Below, piece after piece: positions 44,821 through 53,389 of a DNA stretch of 64,000 nt. The notes under the pieces were generated by a model. That model was not told the origin of the DNA, ran no database searches, and worked only from the letters and a program-made list of their open reading frames with translations. The position numbers were made by a program, and so were the translations under genes. The stretch lies in contig NZ_JAMXBF010000001.1 in the NCBI RefSeq assembly GCF_023823685.1, positions 372,001 through 436,000 on the forward strand, written 5' to 3'. The DNA is from Pseudomonas subflava (GTDB lineage Bacteria; Pseudomonadota; Gammaproteobacteria; Pseudomonadales; Pseudomonadaceae). Within the stretch, counting starts at the first letter, position 1. The number at the start of each line of letters is the position of its first letter.

Positions 44821-45930
44821 ATGAGCTGCGACTTCCTCGCCCTGGCCGTGCCGGGCGTGCAGAAACTCTCGCCCTACGTGCCGGGCAAGCCGGTCGATGA
44901 GCTGGCCCGCGAGCTGAATCTCGATCCCGCCGGCATCGTCAAGCTGGCCAGCAACGAGAACCCGCTGGGCCCGTCGCCCAAGGCACTGGAAGCGATCCGC
45001 GCCGAACTGGCCGAGCTGACCCGTTACCCGGACGGCAATGGTTTCGAGCTGAAATCCAGGTTGGCCGCACGCTGTGGCGTGACTCCGGCCCAGGTAACCC
45101 TGGGCAACGGCTCCAACGACATTCTCGATCTGGTCGCACGCGCCTGGCTGGCGCCGGGGCTGAATGCCGTGTTCAGCCAGTACGCCTTCGCCGTGTACCC
45201 GATTGCCACCCAGGCGGTCGGCGCCCAGGGCAAGGTGGTGCCGGCCAAGGAACATGGGCACGACCTCGAAGCCATGCTGGCGGCCATCGATACCAACACC
45301 CGTGTGGTGTTCGTCGCCAATCCGAACAACCCGACCGGCACCTGGTTCGGCCCGGACGCGCTGGAGGCCTTCCTCGCTCGTATGCCGGAGAACGTGCTGG
45401 TGGTGCTGGACGAGGCCTATATCGAATACGCAGAGGGTGACGAGCTGCCGGACGGCCTCGATTACCTGGCGCGCTATCCGAATCTGCTGGTCTCGCGCAC
45501 TTTCTCCAAGGCCTACGGCCTGGCCTCGCTGCGCGTCGGCTACGCGCTGAGCTCGCCGCAGGTCGCCGATGCGCTCAATCGCGTGCGTGCGCCGTTCAAC
45601 GTCAACAGCCTGGCCCTGGCCGCCGCCTGCGCGGCGCTGGACGATGCCGACTACCTGGCGGCCAGCCGCCGTACCAACGATGCCGGCATGGCGCAGTTGG
45701 AAGAGGGCTTCCACCGCTTGGGCCTGACCTGGATTCCATCCAAGGGCAACTTCATCGCAGTGGACTTCGGCCGCGACGCCGCGCCGATCAACCAGGCGCT
45801 GCTGCAGGCCGGCGTGATCGTGCGTCCGGTGGCCGGCTACGGCATGCCGACCTTCCTGCGCGTGTCCATCGGCACTGAGCAGGAGAACGCCCGTTTCCTC
45901 GAGGCCCTGGAGTCGATTCTCCGTGGTTGA
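44821..45930 (+). CDS. hisC: Histidinol-phosphate/aromatic aminotransferase HisC
   Basis: The 369-residue class II PLP aminotransferase has KLASNENPLGPSPKALEAI, NGSNDILDLVARAW, the NPNNPTG motif and the PLP lysine in SRTFSKAYGLASLRVGYAL. Pseudomonads have two HisC proteins; this one, within the aromatic operon, is the HisC2 type and probably also transaminates prephenate, phenylpyruvate or hydroxyphenylpyruvate. AGGAG lies 6 nt before the ATG. It overlaps the fusion gene downstream if that uses its GTG start. Confidence 0.95.
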   Translation: MSCDFLALAVPGVQKLSPYVPGKPVDELARELNLDPAGIVKLASNENPLGPSPKALEAIRAELAELTRYPDGNGFELKSRLAARCGVTPAQVTLGNGSNDILDLVARAWLAPGLNAVFSQYAFAVYPIATQAVGAQGKVVPAKEHGHDLEAMLAAIDTNTRVVFVANPNNPTGTWFGPDALEAFLARMPENVLVVLDEAYIEYAEGDELPDGLDYLARYPNLLVSRTFSKAYGLASLRVGYALSSPQVADALNRVRAPFNVNSLALAAACAALDDADYLAASRRTNDAGMAQLEEGFHRLGLTWIPSKGNFIAVDFGRDAAPINQALLQAGVIVRPVAGYGMPTFLRVSIGTEQENARFLEALESILRG

Positions 45931-48163
45931 GGCAATGCCGCTGCAACAAGCCTCGCGCAAACTCGGCCGCCTCGTGGTGGTGGGGCTCGGCCTGATCGGC
46001 GGCTCCTTCGCCAAGGGGATTCGCGAGAAAGGGCTGTTCAGCGAAGTGGTAGGCGTAGACCTGGATGCCGAGTCGCGCCGCCTGGCCGTGGAGCTGGGCG
46101 TGGTCGATCGCTGCGAGACGGAGCTGTCGGCCGCCTGTCAGGGCGCCGCGGTGATCCAGCTGGCGGTGCCTATCCTGGCCATGGAAAAGGTGCTGGCCCA
46201 GCTGGCGCAGTGCGACCTTGGCGATGCGGTGCTCACCGACGTGGGCAGCGCCAAGGGCAATGTGGTGCGCGCGGCGCGCCTGGCCTTCGGTGGCGAGGTG
46301 AAGCGCTTCGTTCCTGGTCATCCGATCGCCGGCTCCGAGCAGAGCGGGGTGGAGGCCTCCAATGCCGAACTGTTCCGCCGTCACAAGGTCATCCTTACTC
46401 CGCAGCCGTGCACCGATGCCGGCGCGCTGGCGCTGATCGACGGCCTGTGGCGCGCCTTGGGCGCCGATGTGGAACACATGGAGGTGGAGCACCACGATCA
46501 GGTGCTCGCTGCCACCAGCCACTTGCCGCACCTGCTGGCCTTCACCCTGGTGGACTCGCTGGCCAAGCGCAGCGAGAACCTGGAGATCTTCCGTTACGCC
46601 GCCGGCGGCTTCCGCGATTTCACGCGGATCGCCGGCAGCGATCCGGTGATGTGGCACGACATCTTCCTCGCCAATCGCGAGGCGGTGTTGCGCACCCTCG
46701 ACGCGTTTCGCGACGACCTCGACGCCCTGCGCGGCGCGGTCGACGCTGGGGACGGGCGTCAGCTGCTGGGCGTGTTCACCCGCGCCCGTCACGCCCGCGA
46801 GCATTTCAGCAAAATCCTGGCCCGCAGGGCCTATGTGGACGCCATGCACTCGAACGACCTGATCTACCTCGCCAATCCCGGTGGTTCCCTCTCCGGCCGT
46901 ATCCGCGTACCGGGCGACAAGTCCATCTCGCACCGCTCGATCATGCTCGGCTCGCTGGCCGAGGGTACTACCCAGGTGGAGGGCTTCCTCGAGGGCGAAG
47001 ATGCCCTGGCTACCCTGCAGGCCTTCCGCGACATGGGCGTGGTGATCGAAGGTCCGCATCACGGCAAAGTGGCCATTCACGGTGTAGGCCTGAATGGCCT
47101 GAAGCCGCCACCCGGCCCGCTGTACCTGGGCAACTCCGGCACCTCCATGCGCCTGCTCTCCGGCCTGCTGGCCGCGCAGCCGTTCGATACCGTGCTGACC
47201 GGCGACGCCTCACTGTCCAAGCGCCCGATGAACCGCGTGGCCAAGCCGCTGCGCGAGATGGGCGCGGTGATCGAGACCGGCCCGGAAGGTCGTCCGCCGA
47301 TGCACATCAAGGGCGGTCAGCGACTGACTGGCATGAGCTACGAGATGCCGATGGCCAGCGCTCAGGTCAAGTCCTGCCTGTTGCTGGCCGGTCTGTATGC
47401 CGCCGGCGAAACCAGCGTGACCGAACCGGCGCCGACTCGCGACCACACCGAGCGCATGCTGCGCGGCTTCGGCTATCCGGTGACCGTCGACGGTAACGTC
47501 GCCACCGTCGAGTCCGGCCACAAGCTGAGCGCCACCCATATCGAAGTGCCGGCGGATATCTCCTCGGCTGCCTTCTTCCTGGTTGCCGCCAGCATCGCCG
47601 AGGGCTCGGAGCTGGTGCTGGAGCACGTCGGCATCAACCCGACCCGCACCGGCGTGATCGACATCCTCAAGCTGATGGGTGCCGACCTCACCCTGGAAAA
47701 CCAACGCGAAGTCGGCGGTGAGCCGGTTGCGGACATCCGCGTGCGTGCCGCCAAGCTCAAGGGCATCGACATTCCGGAAGACCTGGTGCCGCTGGCCATT
47801 GATGAATTCCCGGTGCTGTTCGTCGCCGCCGCCTGCGCCGAAGGGCGCACCGTGCTGCGTGGCGCCGAGGAGCTGCGGGTCAAGGAATCCGACCGTATCC
47901 AGGTGATGGCCGACGGCCTGATCGCCCTGGGCGTGAAAGCCGAGCCGACGCCGGACGGCATCATCATTGAGGGCGGCGCCATTGGCGGCGGCGAGGTGTG
48001 GAGTCACGGCGACCACCGCATCGCCATGTCCTTCAGCGTCGCCTCCCTGCGCGCCACGGCGCCGATTCGCATCCATGATTGCGCCAACGTCGCTACGTCC
48101 TTTCCGAATTTCCTCGGTTTGGCCGCTCAGACCGGTATTCGCGTAACGGAGGAGGGCAAATGA
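45923..48163 (+). CDS. aroA: Bifunctional prephenate dehydrogenase / EPSP synthase (TyrA-AroA fusion)
   Basis: The 746-residue fusion has an N-terminal TyrA domain (about 15-300): Rossmann [18 protein letters not shown], then [12 protein letters not shown] and [14 protein letters not shown]. The C-terminal AroA domain (about 310-746) shows the PEP-site [36 protein letters not shown] and the class I EPSP synthase [18 protein letters not shown]. The fusion is the normal arrangement in Pseudomonas and joins the EPSP step of the shikimate pathway to tyrosine synthesis. The GTG at 45923 has GGAG 10 nt upstream but overlaps hisC by 8 bp; the ATG at 45935 is the alternative. Confidence 0.95.
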   Translation: MVEAMPLQQASRKLGRLVVVGLGLIGGSFAKGIREKGLFSEVVGVDLDAESRRLAVELGVVDRCETELSAACQGAAVIQLAVPILAMEKVLAQLAQCDLGDAVLTDVGSAKGNVVRAARLAFGGEVKRFVPGHPIAGSEQSGVEASNAELFRRHKVILTPQPCTDAGALALIDGLWRALGADVEHMEVEHHDQVLAATSHLPHLLAFTLVDSLAKRSENLEIFRYAAGGFRDFTRIAGSDPVMWHDIFLANREAVLRTLDAFRDDLDALRGAVDAGDGRQLLGVFTRARHAREHFSKILARRAYVDAMHSNDLIYLANPGGSLSGRIRVPGDKSISHRSIMLGSLAEGTTQVEGFLEGEDALATLQAFRDMGVVIEGPHHGKVAIHGVGLNGLKPPPGPLYLGNSGTSMRLLSGLLAAQPFDTVLTGDASLSKRPMNRVAKPLREMGAVIETGPEGRPPMHIKGGQRLTGMSYEMPMASAQVKSCLLLAGLYAAGETSVTEPAPTRDHTERMLRGFGYPVTVDGNVATVESGHKLSATHIEVPADISSAAFFLVAASIAEGSELVLEHVGINPTRTGVIDILKLMGADLTLENQREVGGEPVADIRVRAAKLKGIDIPEDLVPLAIDEFPVLFVAAACAEGRTVLRGAEELRVKESDRIQVMADGLIALGVKAEPTPDGIIIEGGAIGGGEVWSHGDHRIAMSFSVASLRATAPIRIHDCANVATSFPNFLGLAAQTGIRVTEEGK

Positions 48164-48825
48164 GCGCCGTAGTCATCACCATCGACGGGCCGAGCGGCTC
48201 GGGCAAGGGGACCATCGCCGGTCTGCTGGCCAACAAGCTGGGCTGGAAACTGCTGGATTCCGGGGCTCTTTATCGCCTGCTGGCCTTCGCCGCCGGCAAT
48301 CATGGTATCGACCTGACCAACGAGGAGGCGCTAAAGACCCTGGCTGCCCACCTGGACGTGCAGTTCGTCGACAAGCGCATCATCCTCGAGGGCGAGGAGG
48401 TCACCGACGCCATTCGCAACGAGCAGGTCGGTGCCGGTGCTTCCATGGTCGCCTCCCTGCCCGCCGTGCGCGAGGCGCTGCTGCAGCGTCAGCGTGCCTT
48501 CCTCGAAGCGCCGGGTCTGGTGGCCGATGGCCGCGACATGGGCACCGTAGTATTTCCGGATGCCCCGCTGAAGATCTACCTGACCGCCAGTGCGGAGGAG
48601 CGCGCTCGCCGTCGCTACCTGCAGTTGAAAGGAAAAGTCGAAGGTGTTAGCCTGCCGAGTCTGCTAGACGAGATTCGTGCTCGCGACGAGCGCGACATGC
48701 AGCGTGCGGTGGCTCCGCTGAAGCCGGCGGTAGACGCCATCCAGCTGGATTCCACCGAGCTGAGCATCGAGCAGGTGCTGGACAGAATTCTCAGTGAGGT
48801 CGCCGATCGCGATCTCGCCGGGTAA
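48160..48825 (+). CDS. cmk: Cytidylate kinase
   Basis: The 221-residue kinase phosphorylates CMP and dCMP. P-loop [19 protein letters not shown] starts at residue 5; [15 protein letters not shown], the NMP-binding [32 protein letters not shown] and the LID region with [16 protein letters not shown] are all present. Start 48160 overlaps the aroA stop (ATGA). A terminator follows, as is usual between cmk and rpsA. Confidence 0.97.
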   Translation: MSAVVITIDGPSGSGKGTIAGLLANKLGWKLLDSGALYRLLAFAAGNHGIDLTNEEALKTLAAHLDVQFVDKRIILEGEEVTDAIRNEQVGAGASMVASLPAVREALLQRQRAFLEAPGLVADGRDMGTVVFPDAPLKIYLTASAEERARRRYLQLKGKVEGVSLPSLLDEIRARDERDMQRAVAPLKPAVDAIQLDSTELSIEQVLDRILSEVADRDLAG

Positions 48826-48862
48826 ATGAGCCGCGGCTGACTTAAGTCGAAAGGCTCGCAAG

Positions 48863-48905
48863 GAGGCATGCGGGAGACCAGTCATAGTCCCGCAGGCCTC
48901 TTTTT
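48863..48905 (+). terminator. Rho-independent terminator between cmk and rpsA
   Basis: Stem GAGGC-x-TGCGGGA (48863-48875 region) pairs with TCCCGCA-x-GCCTC (ending 48900), followed by TTTTT at 48901-48905. rpsA, 70 bp downstream, therefore probably has its own promoter in addition to read-through. Confidence 0.85.
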
Positions 48906-48975
48906 ACATGAACGAACCCACATTGTCTGGAGTGTGGTTTGGGCGAATCCCCGCCCTTGATCAACAGGAATCAAC

Positions 48976-50655
48976 ATGAGCGAAAGCTTTGCAGAACTTT
49001 TTGAAGAAAGCCTGAAATCCCTCGACATGCAGCCGGGTGCAATCATCACCGGCATCGTGGTCGACATCGACGGTGACTGGGTTACCGTACATGCCGGCCT
49101 GAAGTCCGAGGGCGTCATCCCGCTCGACCAGTTCTTCAACGAACAAGGCGAGCTGACCATCAAGGTCGGTGACGAAGTCCACGTTGCGCTGGACGCTGTG
49201 GAAGACGGCTTCGGTGAAACCAAGCTGTCCCGCGAGAAAGCCAAGCGCGCCGAGTCCTGGCTGGTTCTGGAAGCTGCGTTCAACGCTGAGGAAGTGGTCA
49301 AGGGCGTTATCAACGGCAAGGTCAAAGGCGGCTTCACCGTTGACGTCAACGGCATCCGCGCGTTCCTGCCGGGCTCCCTGGTCGATGTCCGTCCGGTGCG
49401 TGATACCACCCACCTGGAAGGCAAAGAGCTGGAGTTCAAGGTCATCAAGCTGGACCAGAAGCGCAACAACGTTGTCGTTTCCCGTCGCAGCGTGCTGGAA
49501 GCCGAGAACAGCGCCGAGCGCGAAGCTCTGCTGGAATCCCTGCAGGAAGGCCAGCAGGTCAAAGGTATCGTCAAGAACCTCACCGACTACGGTGCGTTCG
49601 TTGACCTGGGCGGCGTAGATGGTCTGCTGCACATCACCGACATGGCCTGGAAGCGCATCAAGCACCCGTCCGAGATCGTCAATGTTGGCGACGAGATCGA
49701 CGTCAAGGTCCTGAAGTACGACCGCGAGCGCAACCGCGTCTCCCTGGGTCTGAAGCAGCTGGGCGAAGATCCGTGGGTCGCCATCAAGGCCCGTTATCCG
49801 GAAGGCACCCGTGTCACTGCCAAAGTCACCAACCTGACCGACTACGGCTGCTTCGCCGAGCTGGAAGAGGGCGTGGAAGGCCTGGTGCACGTTTCCGAGA
49901 TGGATTGGACCAACAAGAACATCCACCCGTCCAAGGTCGTTCAGGTCGGCGACGAAGTGGAAGTTCAGGTTCTGGACATCGACGAAGAGCGTCGTCGTAT
50001 CTCCCTGGGCATCAAGCAGTGCAAGTCGAACCCGTGGGAAGATTTCTCCGGCCAGTTCAACAAGGGCGACAAGATCTCCGGCACCATCAAGTCGATCACC
50101 GATTTCGGTATCTTCATCGGCCTGGACGGCGGCATCGACGGCCTGGTTCACCTGTCCGACATCTCTTGGAACGAAGTGGGCGAAGAAGCCGTACGTCGTT
50201 TCAAGAAGGGCGACGAGCTAGAAACCGTCATCCTCTCCGTTGATCCGGAGCGCGAGCGCATCTCCCTGGGCATCAAGCAGCTGGAAGACGATCCGTTCTC
50301 CAACTACGCCTCCCTGAACGAGAAAGGCACCATCGTGCGCGGTACCGTCAAGGAAGTGGACGCCAAGGGCGCCGTGATCAGCCTGGGTGGCGACATCGAA
50401 GGCATCCTGAAGGCTTCCGAAATCAGCCGCGACCGCGTTGAAGACGCCCGTAACGTGCTGAAGGAAGGCGACGAAGTCGAAGCCAAGATCATCAGCATCG
50501 ACCGCAAGTCCCGCGTTATCAGCCTGTCCGTCAAGTCCAAAGACGTCGAAGACGAAAAGGACGCGATGAAAGAGCTGCGTAACAAGCAGGAAGCCGAAAC
50601 CACCGGTCCGACCACCATCGGCGATCTGATCCGTGCACAGATGAACCAGAACTAA
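48976..50655 (+). CDS. rpsA: 30S ribosomal protein S1
   Basis: S1 recruits mRNA to the 30S subunit and unwinds structure. The 559 residues hold six S1/OB repeats. Repeats 3-6 are clear from the recurring [29 protein letters not shown] segments (for example [60 protein letters not shown]). The first two repeats bind the ribosome. AGGA lies 8 nt before the ATG. Codon use is strongly biased, as expected for a highly expressed gene. A terminator follows. Confidence 0.98.
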   Translation: MSESFAELFEESLKSLDMQPGAIITGIVVDIDGDWVTVHAGLKSEGVIPLDQFFNEQGELTIKVGDEVHVALDAVEDGFGETKLSREKAKRAESWLVLEAAFNAEEVVKGVINGKVKGGFTVDVNGIRAFLPGSLVDVRPVRDTTHLEGKELEFKVIKLDQKRNNVVVSRRSVLEAENSAEREALLESLQEGQQVKGIVKNLTDYGAFVDLGGVDGLLHITDMAWKRIKHPSEIVNVGDEIDVKVLKYDRERNRVSLGLKQLGEDPWVAIKARYPEGTRVTAKVTNLTDYGCFAELEEGVEGLVHVSEMDWTNKNIHPSKVVQVGDEVEVQVLDIDEERRRISLGIKQCKSNPWEDFSGQFNKGDKISGTIKSITDFGIFIGLDGGIDGLVHLSDISWNEVGEEAVRRFKKGDELETVILSVDPERERISLGIKQLEDDPFSNYASLNEKGTIVRGTVKEVDAKGAVISLGGDIEGILKASEISRDRVEDARNVLKEGDEVEAKIISIDRKSRVISLSVKSKDVEDEKDAMKELRNKQEAETTGPTTIGDLIRAQMNQN

Positions 50656-50673
50656 CAGTTTCGGTGCATCGAG

Positions 50674-50699
50674 AAAGGGCGACTCAGGTCGCCCTTTTT
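50674..50699 (+). terminator. Rho-independent terminator after rpsA
   Basis: A 10-bp perfect stem AAAGGGCGAC (50674-50683) / GTCGCCCTTT (50688-50697) with loop TCAG runs into TTTTT. Confidence 0.93.
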
Positions 50700-50811
50700 C
50701 TTTTCCGGCGAGTCGATACATTTTCCTCTTGACAGCGGGCTATCCAAACGCTGGTGAGCGTGCTAAAACACCTCTCAGTTGATCTAGCCGCTTGAAAAAG
50801 AAGGGAAAACC

Positions 50812-51096
50812 ATGACCAAGTCGGAGTTGATCGAGCGCATAGTCAGCCATCAGGGCCTGCTGTCCTCGAAGGACGTGGAACTGGCGATCAAGACGATGCT
50901 GGAGCAGATGTCCCAGGCTCTGGCCACGGGAGATCGTATCGAGATTCGCGGCTTCGGCAGTTTTTCCTTGCACTATCGCGCCCCCCGGGTAGGACGCAAT
51001 CCCAAGACGGGCGAGTCCGTGCGGTTGGACGGCAAATATGTGCCGCATTTCAAGCCCGGCAAGGAGCTGCGTGATCGCGTCAATGACGAGGAGTAA
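50812..51096 (+). CDS. ihfB: Integration host factor subunit beta
   Basis: The 94-residue HU/IHF-fold protein starts [33 protein letters not shown], with the DNA-bending arm [35 protein letters not shown] including the intercalating proline (GRNPKTG). It pairs with IhfA to bend DNA sharply, for example at sigma-54 promoters. A TTGACA at 50729-50734 is a possible -35, but no matching -10 was recognised. In pseudomonads this gene marks the left border of the O-antigen locus. Confidence 0.97.
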   Translation: MTKSELIERIVSHQGLLSSKDVELAIKTMLEQMSQALATGDRIEIRGFGSFSLHYRAPRVGRNPKTGESVRLDGKYVPHFKPGKELRDRVNDEE

Positions 51097-51116
51097 GTCG
51101 TGCAAGGAGCCAAGGC

Positions 51117-51362
51117 ATGCTGAGTGGTGTTAAACGACTCGTCTGGCTGGCGGTACTTCTGCTCATCGGGGTTTCGGTCCTGGTGCTTATCCTGCAGAAT
51201 CCGCAGCAGTCCCAATTCCGCTTTCTGTTCTGGATCACTCCGGAGCTGCCGTTTTCCATCCTGCTGATGCTGGCCTTCGCGCTGGGCTCCGTTACTGCCT
51301 TGCTGTTGAGTCTGTGGCTCGCAGGGCGCCGGGCCTTCAAAAGCAGCGGCAAGTCTAAGTAA
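51117..51362 (+). CDS. LapA-domain (DUF1049) small inner-membrane protein
   Basis: The 81-residue protein has two membrane helices (about 9-27 and 44-68) with the DUF1049 pattern LILQNPQQSQFRFLFWITPELPFSILLMLAFALGSVTALLLSL. In E. coli the homologue LapA (lipopolysaccharide assembly protein A, unrelated to the adhesin LapA) works with LapB to control LpxC turnover. No lapB follows here, unlike in enterobacteria. It starts 20 bp after ihfB and ends 29 bp before the epimerase gene, so it may belong to either unit. Confidence 0.88.
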   Translation: MLSGVKRLVWLAVLLLIGVSVLVLILQNPQQSQFRFLFWITPELPFSILLMLAFALGSVTALLLSLWLAGRRAFKSSGKSK

Positions 51363-51391
51363 TCATCTTTCGTTTCGTAACGCGTGAAAAA

Positions 51392-52372
51392 ATGGATTCT
51401 GAACGCTTGCCAGCGCGTGTGCTGGTGACCGGAGCCTCCGGCTTCGTAGGTGGCGCATTGCTGCGGCGCCTCGCCGAGGAGCCTGATGTCGAGGGGGTCG
51501 CCGGAGTACGCGAGCAGGATCCTGCCTCGCCTCATTGCGAACAGCTGGTTCTGGGTAACCTCGAAGACCTGTTGATCGGCCCTCAGCAGCTGCAAGGCGT
51601 GTCGGTGATCGTGCATACCGCGGCACGTGTGCACGTCATGCACGAGCGCTCCAGCGATCCGCTGTCGGAGTTCCGGCGCGTCAATGTCGAAGGCACCCTG
51701 GCTCTCGCTCGAATGGCGGCCGAGGCGGGGGTAAGGCGCTTCGTGTTTCTCAGTTCGATCAAGGTCAACGGCGAGTCGAGCCTGCCTGGCGTTCCGTTTC
51801 GTGCCGATGACCCACCGTGTCCGCAGGACCCGTACGGCCTCTCCAAGCTAGAGGCCGAAAGAGGGCTGCAGCGCATTGCCGATGAAACCGGCCTAGAGGT
51901 GGTGATCGTGCGCCCCCCTCTGGTCTACGGGCCAGGGGTGCGTGCCAATTTCCTGAGCATGATGCGCTGGCTGCACCGCGGCATTCCCCTGCCACTCGGC
52001 GGGATAGACAACCGGCGCAGCCTGGTGGCGCTGGACAACCTCGTCGATCTGCTGGTGTGCTGTCTGCGGCATCCGGCGGCAGCCAATCAGACCTTTCTCG
52101 TCAGCGATGGCGAGGATCTGTCCACCAGCGAACTCCTGCGTCGTCTCGGTCATGCCTTACGTCGGCCTGCTCGCCTCGTGGCGTGGGCGTCGCGCCCGCT
52201 TCGCCTGTTGTTGCGCTGGGCGGGGCGCGAGGCTCTGGTTCAGCGCTTGTTCGGGTCGCTGCAGGTGGACATCGACAAGACCCGCACACTGCTCGGCTGG
52301 TCGCCGGTGATGACCAGCGGGGACGCCTTGAACCAGACCGCTCAGGATTTCCTGGGGAGACAGACATGCTGA
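51392..52372 (+). CDS. wbpV: WbpV-like NAD-dependent epimerase/reductase of O-antigen sugar synthesis
   Basis: The 326-residue extended SDR has the NAD motif VLVTGASGFVGGALLRRL, HTAARVHVM, the catalytic Ser (FLSSIKVNGE) and YGLSK (Tyr-x-x-x-Lys). It also has the VRPPLVYGPGVRANFLSMM substrate loop typical of the WbpV/WbpK type of Pseudomonas. WbpV-type enzymes reduce the 4-keto product of WbpM to UDP-D-QuiNAc (WbpK gives the FucNAc epimer). Its position ahead of wbpL and wbpM supports this; a UDP-GlcNAc 4-epimerase is the other option. It overlaps wbpL by 7 bp. Confidence 0.83.
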   Translation: MDSERLPARVLVTGASGFVGGALLRRLAEEPDVEGVAGVREQDPASPHCEQLVLGNLEDLLIGPQQLQGVSVIVHTAARVHVMHERSSDPLSEFRRVNVEGTLALARMAAEAGVRRFVFLSSIKVNGESSLPGVPFRADDPPCPQDPYGLSKLEAERGLQRIADETGLEVVIVRPPLVYGPGVRANFLSMMRWLHRGIPLPLGGIDNRRSLVALDNLVDLLVCCLRHPAAANQTFLVSDGEDLSTSELLRRLGHALRRPARLVAWASRPLRLLLRWAGREALVQRLFGSLQVDIDKTRTLLGWSPVMTSGDALNQTAQDFLGRQTC

Positions 52373-53373
52373 CGCTGGCGAGCCTGCCCGCAGTGCTGCT
52401 GCTGTCCTGGGCGATGACGGGGCGGCTGCGGCACTACGCCCTGCGGCGTAATCTTCTGGATGTGCCGAATCAGCGCAGCTCTCACAGCGTGCCGACACCC
52501 CGTGGCGGTGGCATGGCGATCGTCGTCAGCTTCGTCCTGGCATTGCTTCTGTCGCTGGCCTTCGGGTGGATTGCCTGGCAGTCCGCGGTGGGTCTACTGG
52601 GGGCGGGAGTTGCTGTTGCGCTCATCGGCTTTCTCGACGATCACGGTCATGTGCCGGCTCGCTGGCGCCTACTGGTGCACGTTGCGTCGGCGAGCTGGGG
52701 GCTCTACTGGCTCGGAGGAGCGCCCAGCCTCGTGCTTGGCGGTACGAGCATCGAGCTTGGCTGGCTAGGAGCGCTACTGGGCGTCTTCTATCTGGTCTGG
52801 CTCCTCAACCTCTATAACTTCATGGACGGCATCGATGGCATCGCGGGAGTCGAGGCCGTGACCACCTGCCTCTCGATCGTGCTCATCTGTCTTCTTCTGA
52901 ACGACTGGAGCGCCGCTCTGTTGCCCGCCATGCTCGGCCTGGCGGCGGCCGGCTTCCTGATCTGGAACTTCCCCCCAGCGAAGATTTTCATGGGTGACGC
53001 GGGCAGCGGTTTCGTCGGCCTGATGCTGGGCCTGCTGTCGTTCCATATGGCCTGGAGCGAGTCGCAGCTGTTGTTCGCCTGGCTGGTGCTGCTGGGGGTA
53101 TTCCTGGTGGACGCCAGTATCACCCTCCTGCGCCGACTGGTGCGTGGCGAAAAGGTGTACCAGGCGCATCGCAGCCATGCCTATCAGCATGCCTCGCGCA
53201 TGCATGGTCGACATCTGCCGGTCACCTTGGCGGTGATGGCGATAAACTGGTGCTGGCTGACGCCTCTGGCGATATGGGTGGCATTGGGGGGCAATGCCAT
53301 GATCATCCTGCCACTGGCATATGTGCCGTTGGTCTGCTTGGCGCTCAAGTATCGAGCGGGTCTAGCAGAGTAG
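52366..53373 (+). CDS. wbpL: WbpL-type undecaprenyl-phosphate glycosyl-1-phosphate transferase
   Basis: WbpL starts O-antigen synthesis by moving a sugar-1-phosphate (FucNAc or QuiNAc type, or GlcNAc) onto undecaprenyl phosphate. The 335-residue membrane protein has about eleven helices and the PNPT-family motifs: NQRSSHSVPTPRGGGMA near the start, the Asp pair in LIGFLDDHGHV, NLYNFMDGIDGIAGVE, KIFMGDAGSGFVG and the histidine motif AHRSHAYQHA. It overlaps the upstream epimerase gene and precedes wbpM by 16 bp. Confidence 0.9.
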   Translation: MLTLASLPAVLLLSWAMTGRLRHYALRRNLLDVPNQRSSHSVPTPRGGGMAIVVSFVLALLLSLAFGWIAWQSAVGLLGAGVAVALIGFLDDHGHVPARWRLLVHVASASWGLYWLGGAPSLVLGGTSIELGWLGALLGVFYLVWLLNLYNFMDGIDGIAGVEAVTTCLSIVLICLLLNDWSAALLPAMLGLAAAGFLIWNFPPAKIFMGDAGSGFVGLMLGLLSFHMAWSESQLLFAWLVLLGVFLVDASITLLRRLVRGEKVYQAHRSHAYQHASRMHGRHLPVTLAVMAINWCWLTPLAIWVALGGNAMIILPLAYVPLVCLALKYRAGLAE

Positions 53374-53389
53374 TCTGATGGAATAGGGC